A DNA stretch of 64,000 nucleotides from a virus. The stretch lies in IMG/VR virus record IMGVR_UViG_3300025133_000022, positions 1 to 64,000 of that record; one strand, given 5' to 3'. Under the pieces are notes generated by a model that had not been told where the DNA came from, made no database searches, and saw nothing but the letters and a program-made list of their open reading frames with translations. Shown in pieces: positions 24,856 to 32,792 of the stretch. Made by a program: the position numbers and the translations under genes. The number at the start of each line of letters is the position of its first letter. Positions within the stretch are counted from its first letter, which is position 1.

Positions 24856-25287
24856 ATGATACCACTCACAACAAAACTCCTAGGAAAGAATTTTACAACT
24901 GCAACCCTAGGAAAAGTTTTAGGATCGCACATTCATGTCAGCGACATAGGGGCAATTCAAGAAGACGGTAGAAGAACCGCTGATCAAGCAGCATATACCG
25001 ACTCTACGGAAACTATGGCTATGCATGTCAGCCAAACAAGAAGAGACATTGCACTGCGCTCACATATGTACGAACGCGCTGCTCTTAGGGCAGTAGATGC
25101 CAGCCTGGCCGAACCAATTAGACGCAGTGCAGCACAACGAGCAAAACAAATAAAGCAAAAACAAAAAAGAGAGCTTGAAGAAGCTCTCGGCTCCCTGGTT
25201 ACAGAAGCTAGATGTAAAATAGCAAGAAGAGACATTCCATGGATCTTAGCTTACAGCCAAATGCTAAAAGGCGATGAAGGTGCCTAA
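24856..25287 (+). CDS. Helical basic protein
   Basis: 143 residues; ATG follows AAAGGACCACC. Long charged helix (RSAAQRAKQIKQKQKREL). Unrecognised. Confidence 0.7.
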   Translation: MIPLTTKLLGKNFTTATLGKVLGSHIHVSDIGAIQEDGRRTADQAAYTDSTETMAMHVSQTRRDIALRSHMYERAALRAVDASLAEPIRRSAAQRAKQIKQKQKRELEEALGSLVTEARCKIARRDIPWILAYSQMLKGDEGA

Positions 25288-25371
25288 AGTGCGTAAGTTT
25301 CTCCGTCAATTTCTAGAGAATTTGAACAGATTGCAACACATGAACTTGCCATAAAGTTCCAAGGAGACATC

Positions 25372-25608
25372 TTGTATGCACTAAGATTAAAAAGCGTCAC
25401 CAAGCCAGGTGCTTGGGCCTATATTAGCTTATGGACAGGAACCAGACTGTATCGTTCCGCCTACAGCAAACTAGAACTTGCGACCCTTGAAGAAGCAACT
25501 TCCCTGATCCAAGAGATTAAAGACGCTTGGGAGTCAGGTCGAATCACTTCCTCAAGACTTACAAGTGAACGAATTAACTCAATTGAAATCTACAAGCTCC
25601 CATATTAA
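25372..25608 (+). CDS. Hypothetical protein
   Basis: 78 residues, start approximate (TTG or ATG near AAGGAGACATC). The 85 bases before it hold no clear gene. Unrecognised. Confidence 0.55.
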   Translation: MYALRLKSVTKPGAWAYISLWTGTRLYRSAYSKLELATLEEATSLIQEIKDAWESGRITSSRLTSERINSIEIYKLPY

Positions 25609-25621
25609 AAGGAGCTAAGGG

Positions 25622-25773
25622 TGATCTGTAGTTTAGAGACCTTTAAAGTTAGTAGCGTTTCGGCAACCTACTCATGGAGATAACCTTCCAGCAAGTCTCA
25701 CTTGGGGAATCATGGATAAAACACAGGAAAAACTATCTGGATTTGGGGTTCAAATCCCCTTCAGATCACCCAC
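25622..25773 (+). ncRNA. tRNA-like RNA with expanded interior
   Basis: TGATCTG pairs with CAGATCA, which is followed by C and CCA, and a T-arm-like GGGG TTCAAAT CCCC precedes the 3' strand. About 100 bases lie where a normal tRNA has D and anticodon arms, with an internal hairpin AGTAG/CTACT and no standard D-loop. It cannot act as a normal tRNA without processing. It may be a tRNA mimic (Y-RNA-like), an interrupted tRNA or a relic. Confidence 0.45.
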
Positions 25774-25797
25774 TCTTAACAAACAATCAGGACGACT

Positions 25798-26082
25798 ATG
25801 GTAACCATTGCTACCACAATTGGAATCTTACTTTTTATCTTTGGATTGGCGGTACTATTCCTTACAGCCCGCCTGCCCAGTAGCAATACTGGAAGTGGAG
25901 TCGGAGCTATGGCGATGCTAGCCACAATAACTCTCTACTTCATTAGTGCTGGCATTATGGTCGCCAGCACCATACCGTTTGGCATAGCACTATATGCAGC
26001 CGGATACACCTTTCCTGCTATCCTTATAGGAGGTTTCGGATTTCTAACGATCGCTGCAAGTTTGTACTTTTGGTTTAGATAG
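25798..26082 (+). CDS. Three-span membrane protein
   Basis: 94 residues, almost entirely hydrophobic, three spans. Unrecognised; holin-like size but no supporting neighbour. Confidence 0.7.
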   Translation: MVTIATTIGILLFIFGLAVLFLTARLPSSNTGSGVGAMAMLATITLYFISAGIMVASTIPFGIALYAAGYTFPAILIGGFGFLTIAASLYFWFR

Positions 26083-26202
26083 TGCACAGTCCAGATCACC
26101 CTCTGCATTCAGTATATTGCTTTTTCCAAATACTTTGCGTAGTGATGATCTTAGCAAGTGTTTTTACTCAATGCTAAATCACCCTAACCAACAGGAAAAA
26201 GA

Positions 26203-26646
26203 ATGAATCTCAAAGCATTCGCACCATACACCCTGGATCCAAGGACCTGGGGGTCCTGGGTCCCATCAAATCTCTTGCAAAAACATGCTTATGGTAACGA
26301 AAATCCAATTGCCATTGGACACGCTCCTGGAACTGGTTGGTTTATACTAACTAAAGATCCAGAAGAACGAATGCTCTTTTGCGAACACGAAATAGAGCCA
26401 ACAATCAACAACCCAGCTGAAATCAACTGGGGAGTCTGTGGTTTCCCAAGCCTGGAAGGCTCATGTTTAAATGCAATGGCATTGATAACCATTCTGAAAT
26501 TCACTCCTGCAGCAATGAAACAAGTGCTTGGCATGAGTGTCGGAAAAATCAGAAACATTAAAATTCACAATCGAGTGTTTTCATTAAGTAGGATCCACTC
26601 TGATATTTATCGAATTATCAATATCTTAAAAACACCAAAAATCTAA
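26203..26646 (+). CDS. Hypothetical protein
   Basis: 147 residues; ATG follows AACAGGAAAAAGA. Mixed fold, unrecognised. Last gene before the 1.6 kb structured RNA region. The 120 bases before it hold no gene. Confidence 0.7.
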   Translation: MNLKAFAPYTLDPRTWGSWVPSNLLQKHAYGNENPIAIGHAPGTGWFILTKDPEERMLFCEHEIEPTINNPAEINWGVCGFPSLEGSCLNAMALITILKFTPAAMKQVLGMSVGKIRNIKIHNRVFSLSRIHSDIYRIINILKTPKI

Positions 26647-26658
26647 TCGGCTCAAATA

Positions 26659-26800
26659 AGTCCCGGCAAAAGTACACAGCAGGGCCTAAATAGACGACTA
26701 GGGGAGATGAGTTTTCTATCTCCAGTAACAAACAGTAGTTCAAGGTCTGAACTGCTCTTGAATAAGAGAACAAAGACCTAATTCGACAAATGCCGGGATT
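26659..26800 (+). ncRNA. Structured RNA closed by a 10-bp helix
   Basis: AGTCCCGGCA (26659-26668) pairs with TGCCGGGATT (26791-26800). Inside are GGAGAT/ATCTCC, AGTAGTTC/GAACTGCT and CTCTT/AAGAG hairpins, making a multi-branched fold with no coding frame, followed by a strong terminator. A discrete small RNA is likely. Confidence 0.6.
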
Positions 26801-26811
26801 GAAAGATTCCT

Positions 26812-26843
26812 AAGACCCTCCGAAAGGAGGGTCTTAAATTGAG
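26812..26843 (+). terminator. Terminator of the small structured RNA
   Basis: AAGACCCTCC gaaa GGAGGGTCTT followed by AAATTGAG, the tail seen after many terminators here. Confidence 0.8.
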
Positions 26844-26859
26844 AGAACACACCATCTTA

Positions 26860-26895
26860 GCAGCGCGTAGCGCTGCTTGTGGGGTGACAAGGTGT
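26860..26895 (+). repeat. Hairpin-GTGGGG repeat element, copy A
   Basis: GCAGCGC gta GCGCTGC followed by TTGTGGGGTGACAAGGTGT. Related to the elements at 27071, 61127 and 61175. Confidence 0.65.
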
Positions 26896-27070
26896 AGCCG
26901 TAGGCGAGAATCACCGAGTCCGTTCAACCAAACAAGACCGACGGTTAAAATGGCCGGTGGACCCGTCTTACCCTCCTTGTAGAGGTACATTTATACAACA
27001 TGCATTTAAAAGCAACTTCCGTACGAAATTGGTACCAGTTTCGACCAGTTGCGCTAATGCAAACGTATAC

Positions 27071-27112
27071 TCATGGGTGGCGCGCAGCGCCACCTGTGGG
27101 GCGAGAGTAGGT
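27071..27112 (+). repeat. Hairpin-GTGGGGCGAG repeat element, copy B
   Basis: A 42-base sequence identical to 61175-61216: hairpin GGTGGCGC/GCGCCACC then TGTGGGGCGAGAGTAGGT. Confidence 0.9.
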
Positions 27113-27196
27113 GGTTACCTACTCAAGCTTGACTTCATGTCCAAAGGTACTGCAACTCCTAGAGTCCAGAAGCCTGACCACATGAGCAAAGTACAT

Positions 27197-28223
27197 TGAT
27201 CTGAAACTTAGACACTGTTCTCCAAAAAGGAGTCTAGGACGAGGCTCTACAGATCATACCCAAGCCAGGTGTCTGGTCCTTCGGGACAGGGCCCTGGGGC
27301 GGCTTAGCGTCCATTAGGATAATCTGCGGTAACGCAGGAAAGGGAGAACAGACAAACTCCCGCCAATTAGTGCTTGCACTAAGGTCCAGCTAAGCAATCT
27401 CAGACTTCAGGTTAAAACCTGGACTATCACTTCAGTGGTGGGATAGTCGGTAAGTTGTAGGATGGAGAGATAAGCGATGTCTAACCCGGAGCAGTAGCAA
27501 TACTATTCGTAAGGAAGCACGTGAAGAGGTCCTGGGAAGGATTACCTCCATCCAAATCCATGCAACGAACGAGGAAAGTCAAGAGAAGTTGCGTTCATAA
27601 GGAGCAAAGCCAGCTCCCAAATAGTCCAATTGGGTAGAACCATAGGGCACGCAGCAGTACGGAGGATGAAAGGTCACAAACCTGGAATCCAATGACACCG
27701 GTAAAGGCGGCTACGCCGAATGCCACGAGAGAGTGTGGGACTTTGCAAACCAAAAGTTTGCGAACCTACTCGTCAAAGCACTCTCTCAGTCTGGGCTCAC
27801 GCTCGGAGTAAATCGAGCACTCCAAATTAAACAACGGAATCAAAACGCAAAAGTCTTTGACGACTATGAAGTGAAAGCAGCCTAAGACCAAGCCTCAAGA
27901 GGTCCTTGGTGTATGGAGTCCCGCAAGGACAAAATACTTGGTAGCTAGAAAGCATATGTGGACCCGCAATTCCACAAATGCAAGAAAGCGCCGATCAGCT
28001 CATAGTAAGGGAGACTGGAACCCTCAAAAGACCAGTGGCTGTGGCATGTACCTGTGGCAACACAGGTGGACACGTTCTTAGCTATTAGGCCTCGCAGCCT
28101 AATCGGTACGGGAATTAAAGAATGACCACAAGAAGACTTAATCTCAGTCTTCTCTTCCTTCTCTTTTGTAATCTTGATTTGCAAAAGAGAAATCAGATTA
28201 TGAGGGTGGGTAAAACCACCCTC
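27197..28223 (+). ncRNA. Large dense structured noncoding RNA region
   Basis: About 1 kb with no supported gene and hairpins throughout: TGATCTG/CAGATCA (27197-27256), a GTCC ttcg GGAC tetraloop hairpin inside CCAGG/CCTGG, CTGCG gtaa CGCAG, TTAGTGC/GCACTAA, CAGGTT/AACCTG, GACTATC/GATAGTC, GAGAGAGTG pairing with CACTCTCTC about 70 bases away, GCAAAC/GTTTGC, CCTGTG gcaa CACAGG, TTAGGC/GCCTAA and AGAAGACT/AGTCTTCT, ending in a terminator at 28202-28223. Large ornate RNAs of the GOLLD and ROOL classes occur in phages next to tRNA genes; this resembles them in size, density of structure and setting, but I cannot match their consensus by eye. May be one RNA or several. Confidence 0.55.
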
Positions 28224-28232
28224 TAATTTTCT
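28202..28232 (+). terminator. Terminator ending the structured RNA region
   Basis: GAGGGTGG gtaaaa CCACCCTC followed by TAATTTTCT. Confidence 0.8.
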
Positions 28233-28247
28233 ATATCAGGACAAACC

Positions 28248-28424
28248 ATGTTTATTTCAGCCTGCCTTGCCATCTTGGTATATGCTGCTCTAAATAAAGT
28301 TTGCGACTGGCTAGAAAGAACAGGTTGCTTGTTCGCAATCTTGCTTATTTTCGCACTATCAATGTTAGCTTTTAAATGCATTGTAGCTGTTGAGCAAGAA
28401 TTCTGGAGCATTCTAAACCTCTGA
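28248..28424 (+). CDS. Small two-span membrane protein
   Basis: 58 residues starting MFISACLAILVYAALN; ATG follows TCAGGACAAACC. Two membrane spans and an acidic tail. Unrecognised. Confidence 0.65.
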   Translation: MFISACLAILVYAALNKVCDWLERTGCLFAILLIFALSMLAFKCIVAVEQEFWSILNL

Positions 28425-28438
28425 GCGATGCATCGCTC
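28423..28438 (+). other. 16-base perfect palindrome
   Basis: GAGCGATGCATCGCTC covers the stop codon region of the small membrane gene. Could be a protein-binding site or weak terminator. Confidence 0.5.
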
Positions 28439-28558
28439 ATGTCGCTACGGTACACCACTGAACCGTACAGGCTTGGTAACGTCAGAAGAGCTCGAGCAAT
28501 CTTCTTGAAGTCAGCCCGACGAACTACTCACCCTCCAACGCCACCCCTGGAGATCCTC

Positions 28559-28966
28559 ATGGACATTTTCTCAGCAGGCTTTGCGCTAGCTTTCAGTGTC
28601 GTAATCAGTCTGATTGCAACCGTTCACAAACTGCCACCCTGGATGAAGGCGTGGCTTATCCGCCACCGACTCATCACAGACGTCATTGTATTCCTCGGAA
28701 TCACTGCCTTCTTGACCTTCATCAGCAAGAGTGTCATCAGTCTCATTGGTAGCACGCTTGCTACCCTGGCTGTCAGCCTTGGTCTCGAAGGTCTCGTCTG
28801 GTGGGAAAAGAGGCGACTCGAAAACGGCTTGGCTCCAATGTTTGGAAAAGCAAATCCAATTGTTGATCCCGAATCAAACTTAAAGAAAGATTCCAAACTC
28901 AGAAAACCAGCAACAATAATAAAGGCCATTTGGTATGCTTTTACAAAGCCATTGCCAAATCCTTGA
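28559..28966 (+). CDS. Membrane protein
   Basis: 135 residues from ATG 28559 (CCTGGAGATCCTC). Two or three spans, then a basic cytosolic tail. Unrecognised. Confidence 0.7.
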   Translation: MDIFSAGFALAFSVVISLIATVHKLPPWMKAWLIRHRLITDVIVFLGITAFLTFISKSVISLIGSTLATLAVSLGLEGLVWWEKRRLENGLAPMFGKANPIVDPESNLKKDSKLRKPATIIKAIWYAFTKPLPNP

Positions 28967-28972
28967 TGCCAG

Positions 28973-29003
28973 AGCCCGCTAAAAGCGGGCTTTTAAATTG
29001 AGT
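28973..29003 (+). terminator. Terminator cassette
   Basis: AGCCCGCT aaa AGCGGGCT followed by TTTAAATTGAG. Confidence 0.85.
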
Positions 29004-29028
29004 ATTCACACCGCAACACGAGTAATTC

Positions 29029-29328
29029 ATGAATATGGAACAACGAGTCACAAACCTGGTCTGCGCAACCTTGAGTGAAGAAGATGCTGTCGAATACAAA
29101 AACTTGATGGCAAAACCCCCCGACTCCCTCTCTCAAGAAGAAATCAACTTTTTGAGAGAAAAAGAAGAAACCGCCCTCACCAAGAGCCTTCAAAAAAAGG
29201 CTCTCTTTGAAGAACCACCTACCTGTACCTGCAATGCCGGTTGGTCAAGCCACCGACAGTATTGTGAGCTCTACGGCAAACCCAGTCTAGCGCAACAATT
29301 CACAAACATTTTAAATGTGCCCAAGTAA
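29029..29328 (+). CDS. Acidic protein with Cys motif
   Basis: 99 residues. Helical charged N-terminal two thirds, then CTCNAGWSSHRQYC, a possible zinc site. Unrecognised. Confidence 0.7.
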   Translation: MNMEQRVTNLVCATLSEEDAVEYKNLMAKPPDSLSQEEINFLREKEETALTKSLQKKALFEEPPTCTCNAGWSSHRQYCELYGKPSLAQQFTNILNVPK

Positions 29329-29334
29329 GCACTG

Positions 29335-29364
29335 AGTCCGGCTTAGCCGGACTTTTATATTGAG
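29335..29364 (+). terminator. Terminator cassette
   Basis: AGTCCGGC tta GCCGGACT followed by TTTATATTGAG. Confidence 0.85.
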
Positions 29365-29803
29365 TGGCTTAGTCACCCCAATTCCTCTGCAAGTAATTGC
29401 CTTGACGTGGCGCAGAGGCTTTAAACTAAAATTACAGTTCTTGGCGTGTCCCCTAATCTCACGCGTCTGCCGAATTCTAGCAAATTGCCCACCAAGGGAG
29501 TATAGCAAGCTTCCAGAAGCTAGAAGCAGGAACATAAGGGGTTCGCTGGTTGAAAAGCCACGAAGTACGAAAGTACGTAGGGTAAGTCAAGGAAATAATC
29601 AAGCATCCTTGTACCTGAAGAATTTTAGCCAAAACGGCAATCGAATGGTATTCGAAGCTGATATACAAGTAGATGTAAGCCATAGTTAGGTACTTCTATA
29701 CCGGTCAATGCCCTAAGGTAGACTGCAAGAATACAGTCCTATGTTTTCTGCTGGCAACGAGTGCATGCACGGAAAGTTCAGAATTAGAACTGCACTCACC
29801 CTT
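29365..29803 (+). ncRNA. Structured gene-free stretch before tRNA-Leu
   Basis: About 440 bases without a credible frame. Hairpins include CCTCTG/CAGAGG, AGCTT/AAGCT, GTAC gaaa GTAC, GACTG/CAGTC and the palindrome GTGCATGCAC. Could be one RNA or a long leader of the tRNA. Confidence 0.4.
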
Positions 29804-29915
29804 ACCTCTGTGGCCTAATCGGCATAGGCACACGATTCAAAACCGTGCACCCACAACAAGTACACTTAAGTGGAAAGTGAGGGGGATATGAGTTCGAAAC
29901 TCATCAGGGGTTCCA
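29804..29915 (+). tRNA. tRNA-Leu(CAA) with oversized variable arm
   Basis: Acceptor ACCTCTG/CAGGGGT, discriminator T and encoded CCA; class II D-arm TGGCCTAATCGGCATAGGC; anticodon loop TTCAAAA; T-arm ATGAG TTCGAAA CTCAT. The variable region is about 39 bases against the usual 11-20 and contains CACTTAAGTG. An alternative helix AAGTGGAA/TTCCACTT overlaps the 3' part. Confidence 0.65.
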
Positions 29916-29938
29916 CTTCTAAAAACATACAGGAAACC

Positions 29939-30208
29939 ATGTCAATTCCAAACGAACCACACTGGGCAATTATCACCACTGTAAGCACGCACATTCCTGG
30001 TGACGAACGTAGTCGAACCAACCCAGGTCACGGCTACCCCGCTCATACAGTCGAAAGCATCAACTACAAGGTGTTTACCGACCGGCAGAAATGGGAACGT
30101 GCAATTGCAGACCTGATGAAACCCAAATACGGTAATCCACGGCCATTCACAGCCATTAAGGCGATTCCTGCAAGAATTACAACCTCAGTACAAATTCAAG
30201 TTTCTTAG
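29939..30208 (+). CDS. Hypothetical protein
   Basis: 89 residues from ATG 29939 (CAGGAAACC). Mixed fold, unrecognised. Confidence 0.7.
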   Translation: MSIPNEPHWAIITTVSTHIPGDERSRTNPGHGYPAHTVESINYKVFTDRQKWERAIADLMKPKYGNPRPFTAIKAIPARITTSVQIQVS

Positions 30209-30266
30209 CCACTTGCGTGGCTCCCCTTGATCGGGTCGCTATTCAAAGCACCCGCTAAGGAGTACA

Positions 30267-30701
30267 ATGAACTTACAACAAGCACTAGCAGAAAGAAAAG
30301 CTAGAGAAATATGGCCTCACAGAAAATACTACTGGCCATTTGAAGAAGGCGTCAGCAATATGCTGCGCCATCACTATCATTCCGAGCTGCCATTACCTGA
30401 ACAAGGCGACGGTCGAAAACTCTTTCTCAAAAGCGGACTTCAACTCTCCAATGGCTATAATGGAATAATCATAGGAGATTATGGAGCCTATGTGGAGATA
30501 ACACCCGAACAAATCATCCACAGTGCCATTAAGGACAAGTTTGGAAAGAGAGGGACGCCTCGACGTCCAATCAAATACTGGTGGATGATCCCAACAGACG
30601 GCAGCAATGCCAAAATCTATGAGCAAGTACAAACAGTTTCCTACGCGGACTATCTGCCCGGAATGTTCTACATCTCTCCAGATGAACTCAAGACGCGCTA
30701 G
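30267..30701 (+). CDS. Hypothetical protein
   Basis: 144 residues; ATG follows TAAGGAGTACA. Aromatic and basic; unrecognised. Confidence 0.7.
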   Translation: MNLQQALAERKAREIWPHRKYYWPFEEGVSNMLRHHYHSELPLPEQGDGRKLFLKSGLQLSNGYNGIIIGDYGAYVEITPEQIIHSAIKDKFGKRGTPRRPIKYWWMIPTDGSNAKIYEQVQTVSYADYLPGMFYISPDELKTR

Positions 30702-30932
30702 TTTATCTCTAGCTAGTCAGGACTGTAGTCCCTGACGAAGAAAAGGAGTGATATCCTTATGAAGCAATACCAGTAAGCCAAAACTGCAGTGATCACCAGC
30801 AGTCAAGCGAAACACTATTGTGGAAAAACTATACAGCTCTGTAAAAGCCGGCTGCAGGAGCCGTAAGATAGATAGCCGTAGAGCCCCTGGGGTCCTTGGG
30901 CTCGTAGATCGTGAATCTATCACCTGACACTA
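30702..30932 (+). ncRNA. Structured gene-free stretch before class II tRNA
   Basis: Contains GTCAGG/CCTGAC with inner AC/GT, AAGGA/TCCTT and GAGCCC/GGGCTC hairpins in 230 bases; only a five-codon frame after AAGGAGTGATATCC is seen. Confidence 0.4.
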
Positions 30933-31019
30933 GGGACGGTTGCCGAGTGGTTGAAGGCACCAGACTTTTAATCTGACACAGATAATGCTGCACCATGGGT
31001 TCGAATCCCATCCGTCCCA
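30933..31019 (+). tRNA. Class II tRNA body with UUU (Lys) anticodon
   Basis: Acceptor GGGACGG/CCGTCCC with A73, no CCA. D-arm GCC GAGTGGTTGAA GGC and an 18-base variable region are of Leu/Ser type, but the anticodon arm CAGA CTTTTAA TCTG is that of tRNA-Lys(UUU). Real tRNA-Lys has a five-base variable loop. LeuRS and SerRS do not read the anticodon, so charging is uncertain. Confidence 0.75.
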
Positions 31020-31039
31020 CTGTTTTTCAAGAGGAACCA

Positions 31040-31324
31040 ATGACACAAAACTCTATGAACACCAAGCAGTCCGCAAATTCAAAGATAGCAATTCCTAGCA
31101 ATTGTATGGACTGTCCTGCGCATCGCGTAGTACACGATCCAGATCCAACTGATAGCTTTTGCAGAGATGACAAGGCGGTTTTGTGCGCCCACACAGCCAA
31201 CACAACCGATTCCAAAAGCTGGGCAAGCCAAACTCTGTTCCCTCACCGACCTATTACCACTAGCTGCAGGCCTTACAACAAGCGCAAAGAATGCTCTACG
31301 CCTGCCTGGTGCCCTCTTCTTTAA
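31040..31324 (+). CDS. Cys-rich phage protein
   Basis: 94 residues from ATG 31040 (AAGAGGAACCA). Nine or so Cys and His, including NCMDCPAHR, FCRDD, and a final CRPYNKRKECSTPAWCPL, a C-terminal pattern common in small phage zinc proteins. Immediately upstream of the EF-Tu gene. Confidence 0.7.
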   Translation: MTQNSMNTKQSANSKIAIPSNCMDCPAHRVVHDPDPTDSFCRDDKAVLCAHTANTTDSKSWASQTLFPHRPITTSCRPYNKRKECSTPAWCPLL

Positions 31325-31365
31325 CCAAAACTCACAACACTTAAAAAGACAGAGAAAAAATAACA

Positions 31366-32568
31366 ATGCAAACCGAAACCACCATCAATAAGCCCCACTT
31401 CAACATCGGCACCATCGGTCACGTCGACCATGGCAAGACCACGCTGACTGCGGCGATCAGCGCAACCCTGGCCAGCCAGAACGGCGCCAAAGCTGTTGAC
31501 TTCGATCAGATCGACAACGCCCCTGAAGAGAAGGCTCGCGGTATCACCATCAACACCGCACACATCCAGTACGAGACCAGCACGCGTGAGTACGCCCACA
31601 TGGACTGTCCAGGTCACGCCGATTACATCAAGAACATGATCACCGGTGCAGCCCAGATGGACGGCGCTATCCTGCTCGTCGATGGCTCTCAGGGTCCTGA
31701 ACCCCAGACCATCGAGCACATCCTGCTCGCGCGTCAAGTCGGCGTAAAGCACATGGTTGTGTTTGTCAACAAGTGTGACATGCAAGAAGACCCTGAAATC
31801 CTCGAGCTTGTTCAGATGGAAGCCGAAGAGATCCTAGAGAGCAACGACTTCGAAAACGTCACCTTCGTCTTCGGCTCTGCTCTCAAGGCCCTGGAAGCCA
31901 TCCAAGGTGGCGCAGACCACACGGATCCAGCATGCGCATGCATCCTGGACTTGATGCATGCAATCGATCTCATCAAACAGCCCGAGCGAGACCTAAACAG
32001 CCCATTTCGCATGAGCATCGAAGACGTCTTCTCCATCAAAGGCAGAGGAACCGTCGTCACTGGATGTGTCGATCGCGGCAGTGTCAAAGTCGGAGACAAA
32101 GTCGAAATCATCGGCTTTGGAGAAGAACGTGAAGTCGTGGTAACGGGCACGCAGGCATTCCGTAAGGACATCCCTGCTGCCGAAGCCGGCATGAATGTCG
32201 GTCTACTTCTCCGTGGCGTCGCCAAGGACGAAATCAGTACTGGTCAAGTCATGGCGTTCCCCGGCTCCATCAAAAGCTATAAGAATTTCACTTGTGACTT
32301 CTTGACACTAACAGCAGAAGAAGGTGGACGAGTTCATCCGTTCAAACCCGGCTACAAGCCCCAGTTCTTCTTCGGCACAACAAATGTCACCGGCACCATC
32401 CAGACCATCGACAAAGATGGTGTTGAACAGCCGATCTGCACCCCAGGTGACCGCATCACCTGCAACGTAGAGCTGATGAAAGATGCAGGCATGGACGTAG
32501 GTACTCGTTTTGCAGTTCGAGAAGGCAGCCGTACCATCGGTGCAGGTATGATCACCGCTGTCAAGTAA
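31366..32568 (+). CDS. tuf: Elongation factor Tu, phage-encoded
   Basis: 400 residues, full length. GTPase motifs at the same positions as bacterial EF-Tu: GHVDHGKT 18-25, RGITINT with Thr 61, DCPGH 80-84 (catalytic H84), NKCD 135-138, SALK 171-174; domains 2 and 3 follow, ending SRTIGAG. The switch after DCPGH reads [13 protein letters not shown], losing the Arg of the usual QTREH. The Lit cleavage context RGITI and the Thr targeted by Doc are unchanged, so it is not an obvious escape variant. It would deliver aminoacyl-tRNA to ribosomes, or serve a polymerase complex as host EF-Tu does for Qbeta. Higher G+C than its downstream neighbours. Confidence 0.95.
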   Translation: MQTETTINKPHFNIGTIGHVDHGKTTLTAAISATLASQNGAKAVDFDQIDNAPEEKARGITINTAHIQYETSTREYAHMDCPGHADYIKNMITGAAQMDGAILLVDGSQGPEPQTIEHILLARQVGVKHMVVFVNKCDMQEDPEILELVQMEAEEILESNDFENVTFVFGSALKALEAIQGGADHTDPACACILDLMHAIDLIKQPERDLNSPFRMSIEDVFSIKGRGTVVTGCVDRGSVKVGDKVEIIGFGEEREVVVTGTQAFRKDIPAAEAGMNVGLLLRGVAKDEISTGQVMAFPGSIKSYKNFTCDFLTLTAEEGGRVHPFKPGYKPQFFFGTTNVTGTIQTIDKDGVEQPICTPGDRITCNVELMKDAGMDVGTRFAVREGSRTIGAGMITAVK

Positions 32569-32584
32569 ACTCCTTTGGAGTTAG

Positions 32585-32612
32585 AGCCCCGCTTAGCGGG
32601 GCTTCTTTTGTG
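32585..32612 (+). terminator. Terminator after EF-Tu gene
   Basis: AGCCCCGC tta GCGGGGCT followed by TCTTTTGTGAG. Confidence 0.85.
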
Positions 32613-32792
32613 AGCGGCATAACGCCGACAACCTAACATTTTCAGGCACAACCGAAAAAGCAGGTGTTGTGGCGACACCTGCCCTGGTGGTGAAACTAGT
32701 CCGGAGTAACTCAAACAGAAGCTGCCACGCTTCAGCTCGAGCCAAATGGACCGGTGGATCCACCTAGGTACTCCCTTTGCCCAGAGTACACT
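32613..32792. other. Structured spacer
   Basis: Contains GCAGGTGT tgtggcg ACACCTGC and GAAGC/GCTTC hairpins; no gene seen. Leader of the next operon. Confidence 0.45.

Noticed and set aside
26957-27199. ORF on plus strand containing the repeat element
   Set aside because: Its sequence shares WVARSATCGARVG with another frame at 61127-61327 only because both cross the 42-base repeat; no ribosome binding site and coding potential is poor.
27562-27590. RNase P RNA, because of GAGGAAAGTC
   Set aside because: The motif recalls the conserved GAGGAAAGUC, but the following CGGGCTC-type sequence and the distant ACAGAA core are missing.
27848-27886. tmRNA tag: GCA-AAA-GTC ... GCA-GCC-TAA encodes AKVFDDYEVKAA
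   Set aside because: It looks like a resume codon and tag, but no downstream T-arm with acceptor strand or 5' partner could be found in either standard or permuted order.
29700-29745. Group I intron core near GAATACAGTCC
   Set aside because: Resembles a P7/S strand, but the partner strands are only eight bases apart, leaving no room for P3-P8.
31366-32568. Bacterial contamination or prophage boundary suggested by EF-Tu
   Set aside because: Flanking genes, terminator style and strand continue unchanged on both sides, so the gene belongs to the phage.
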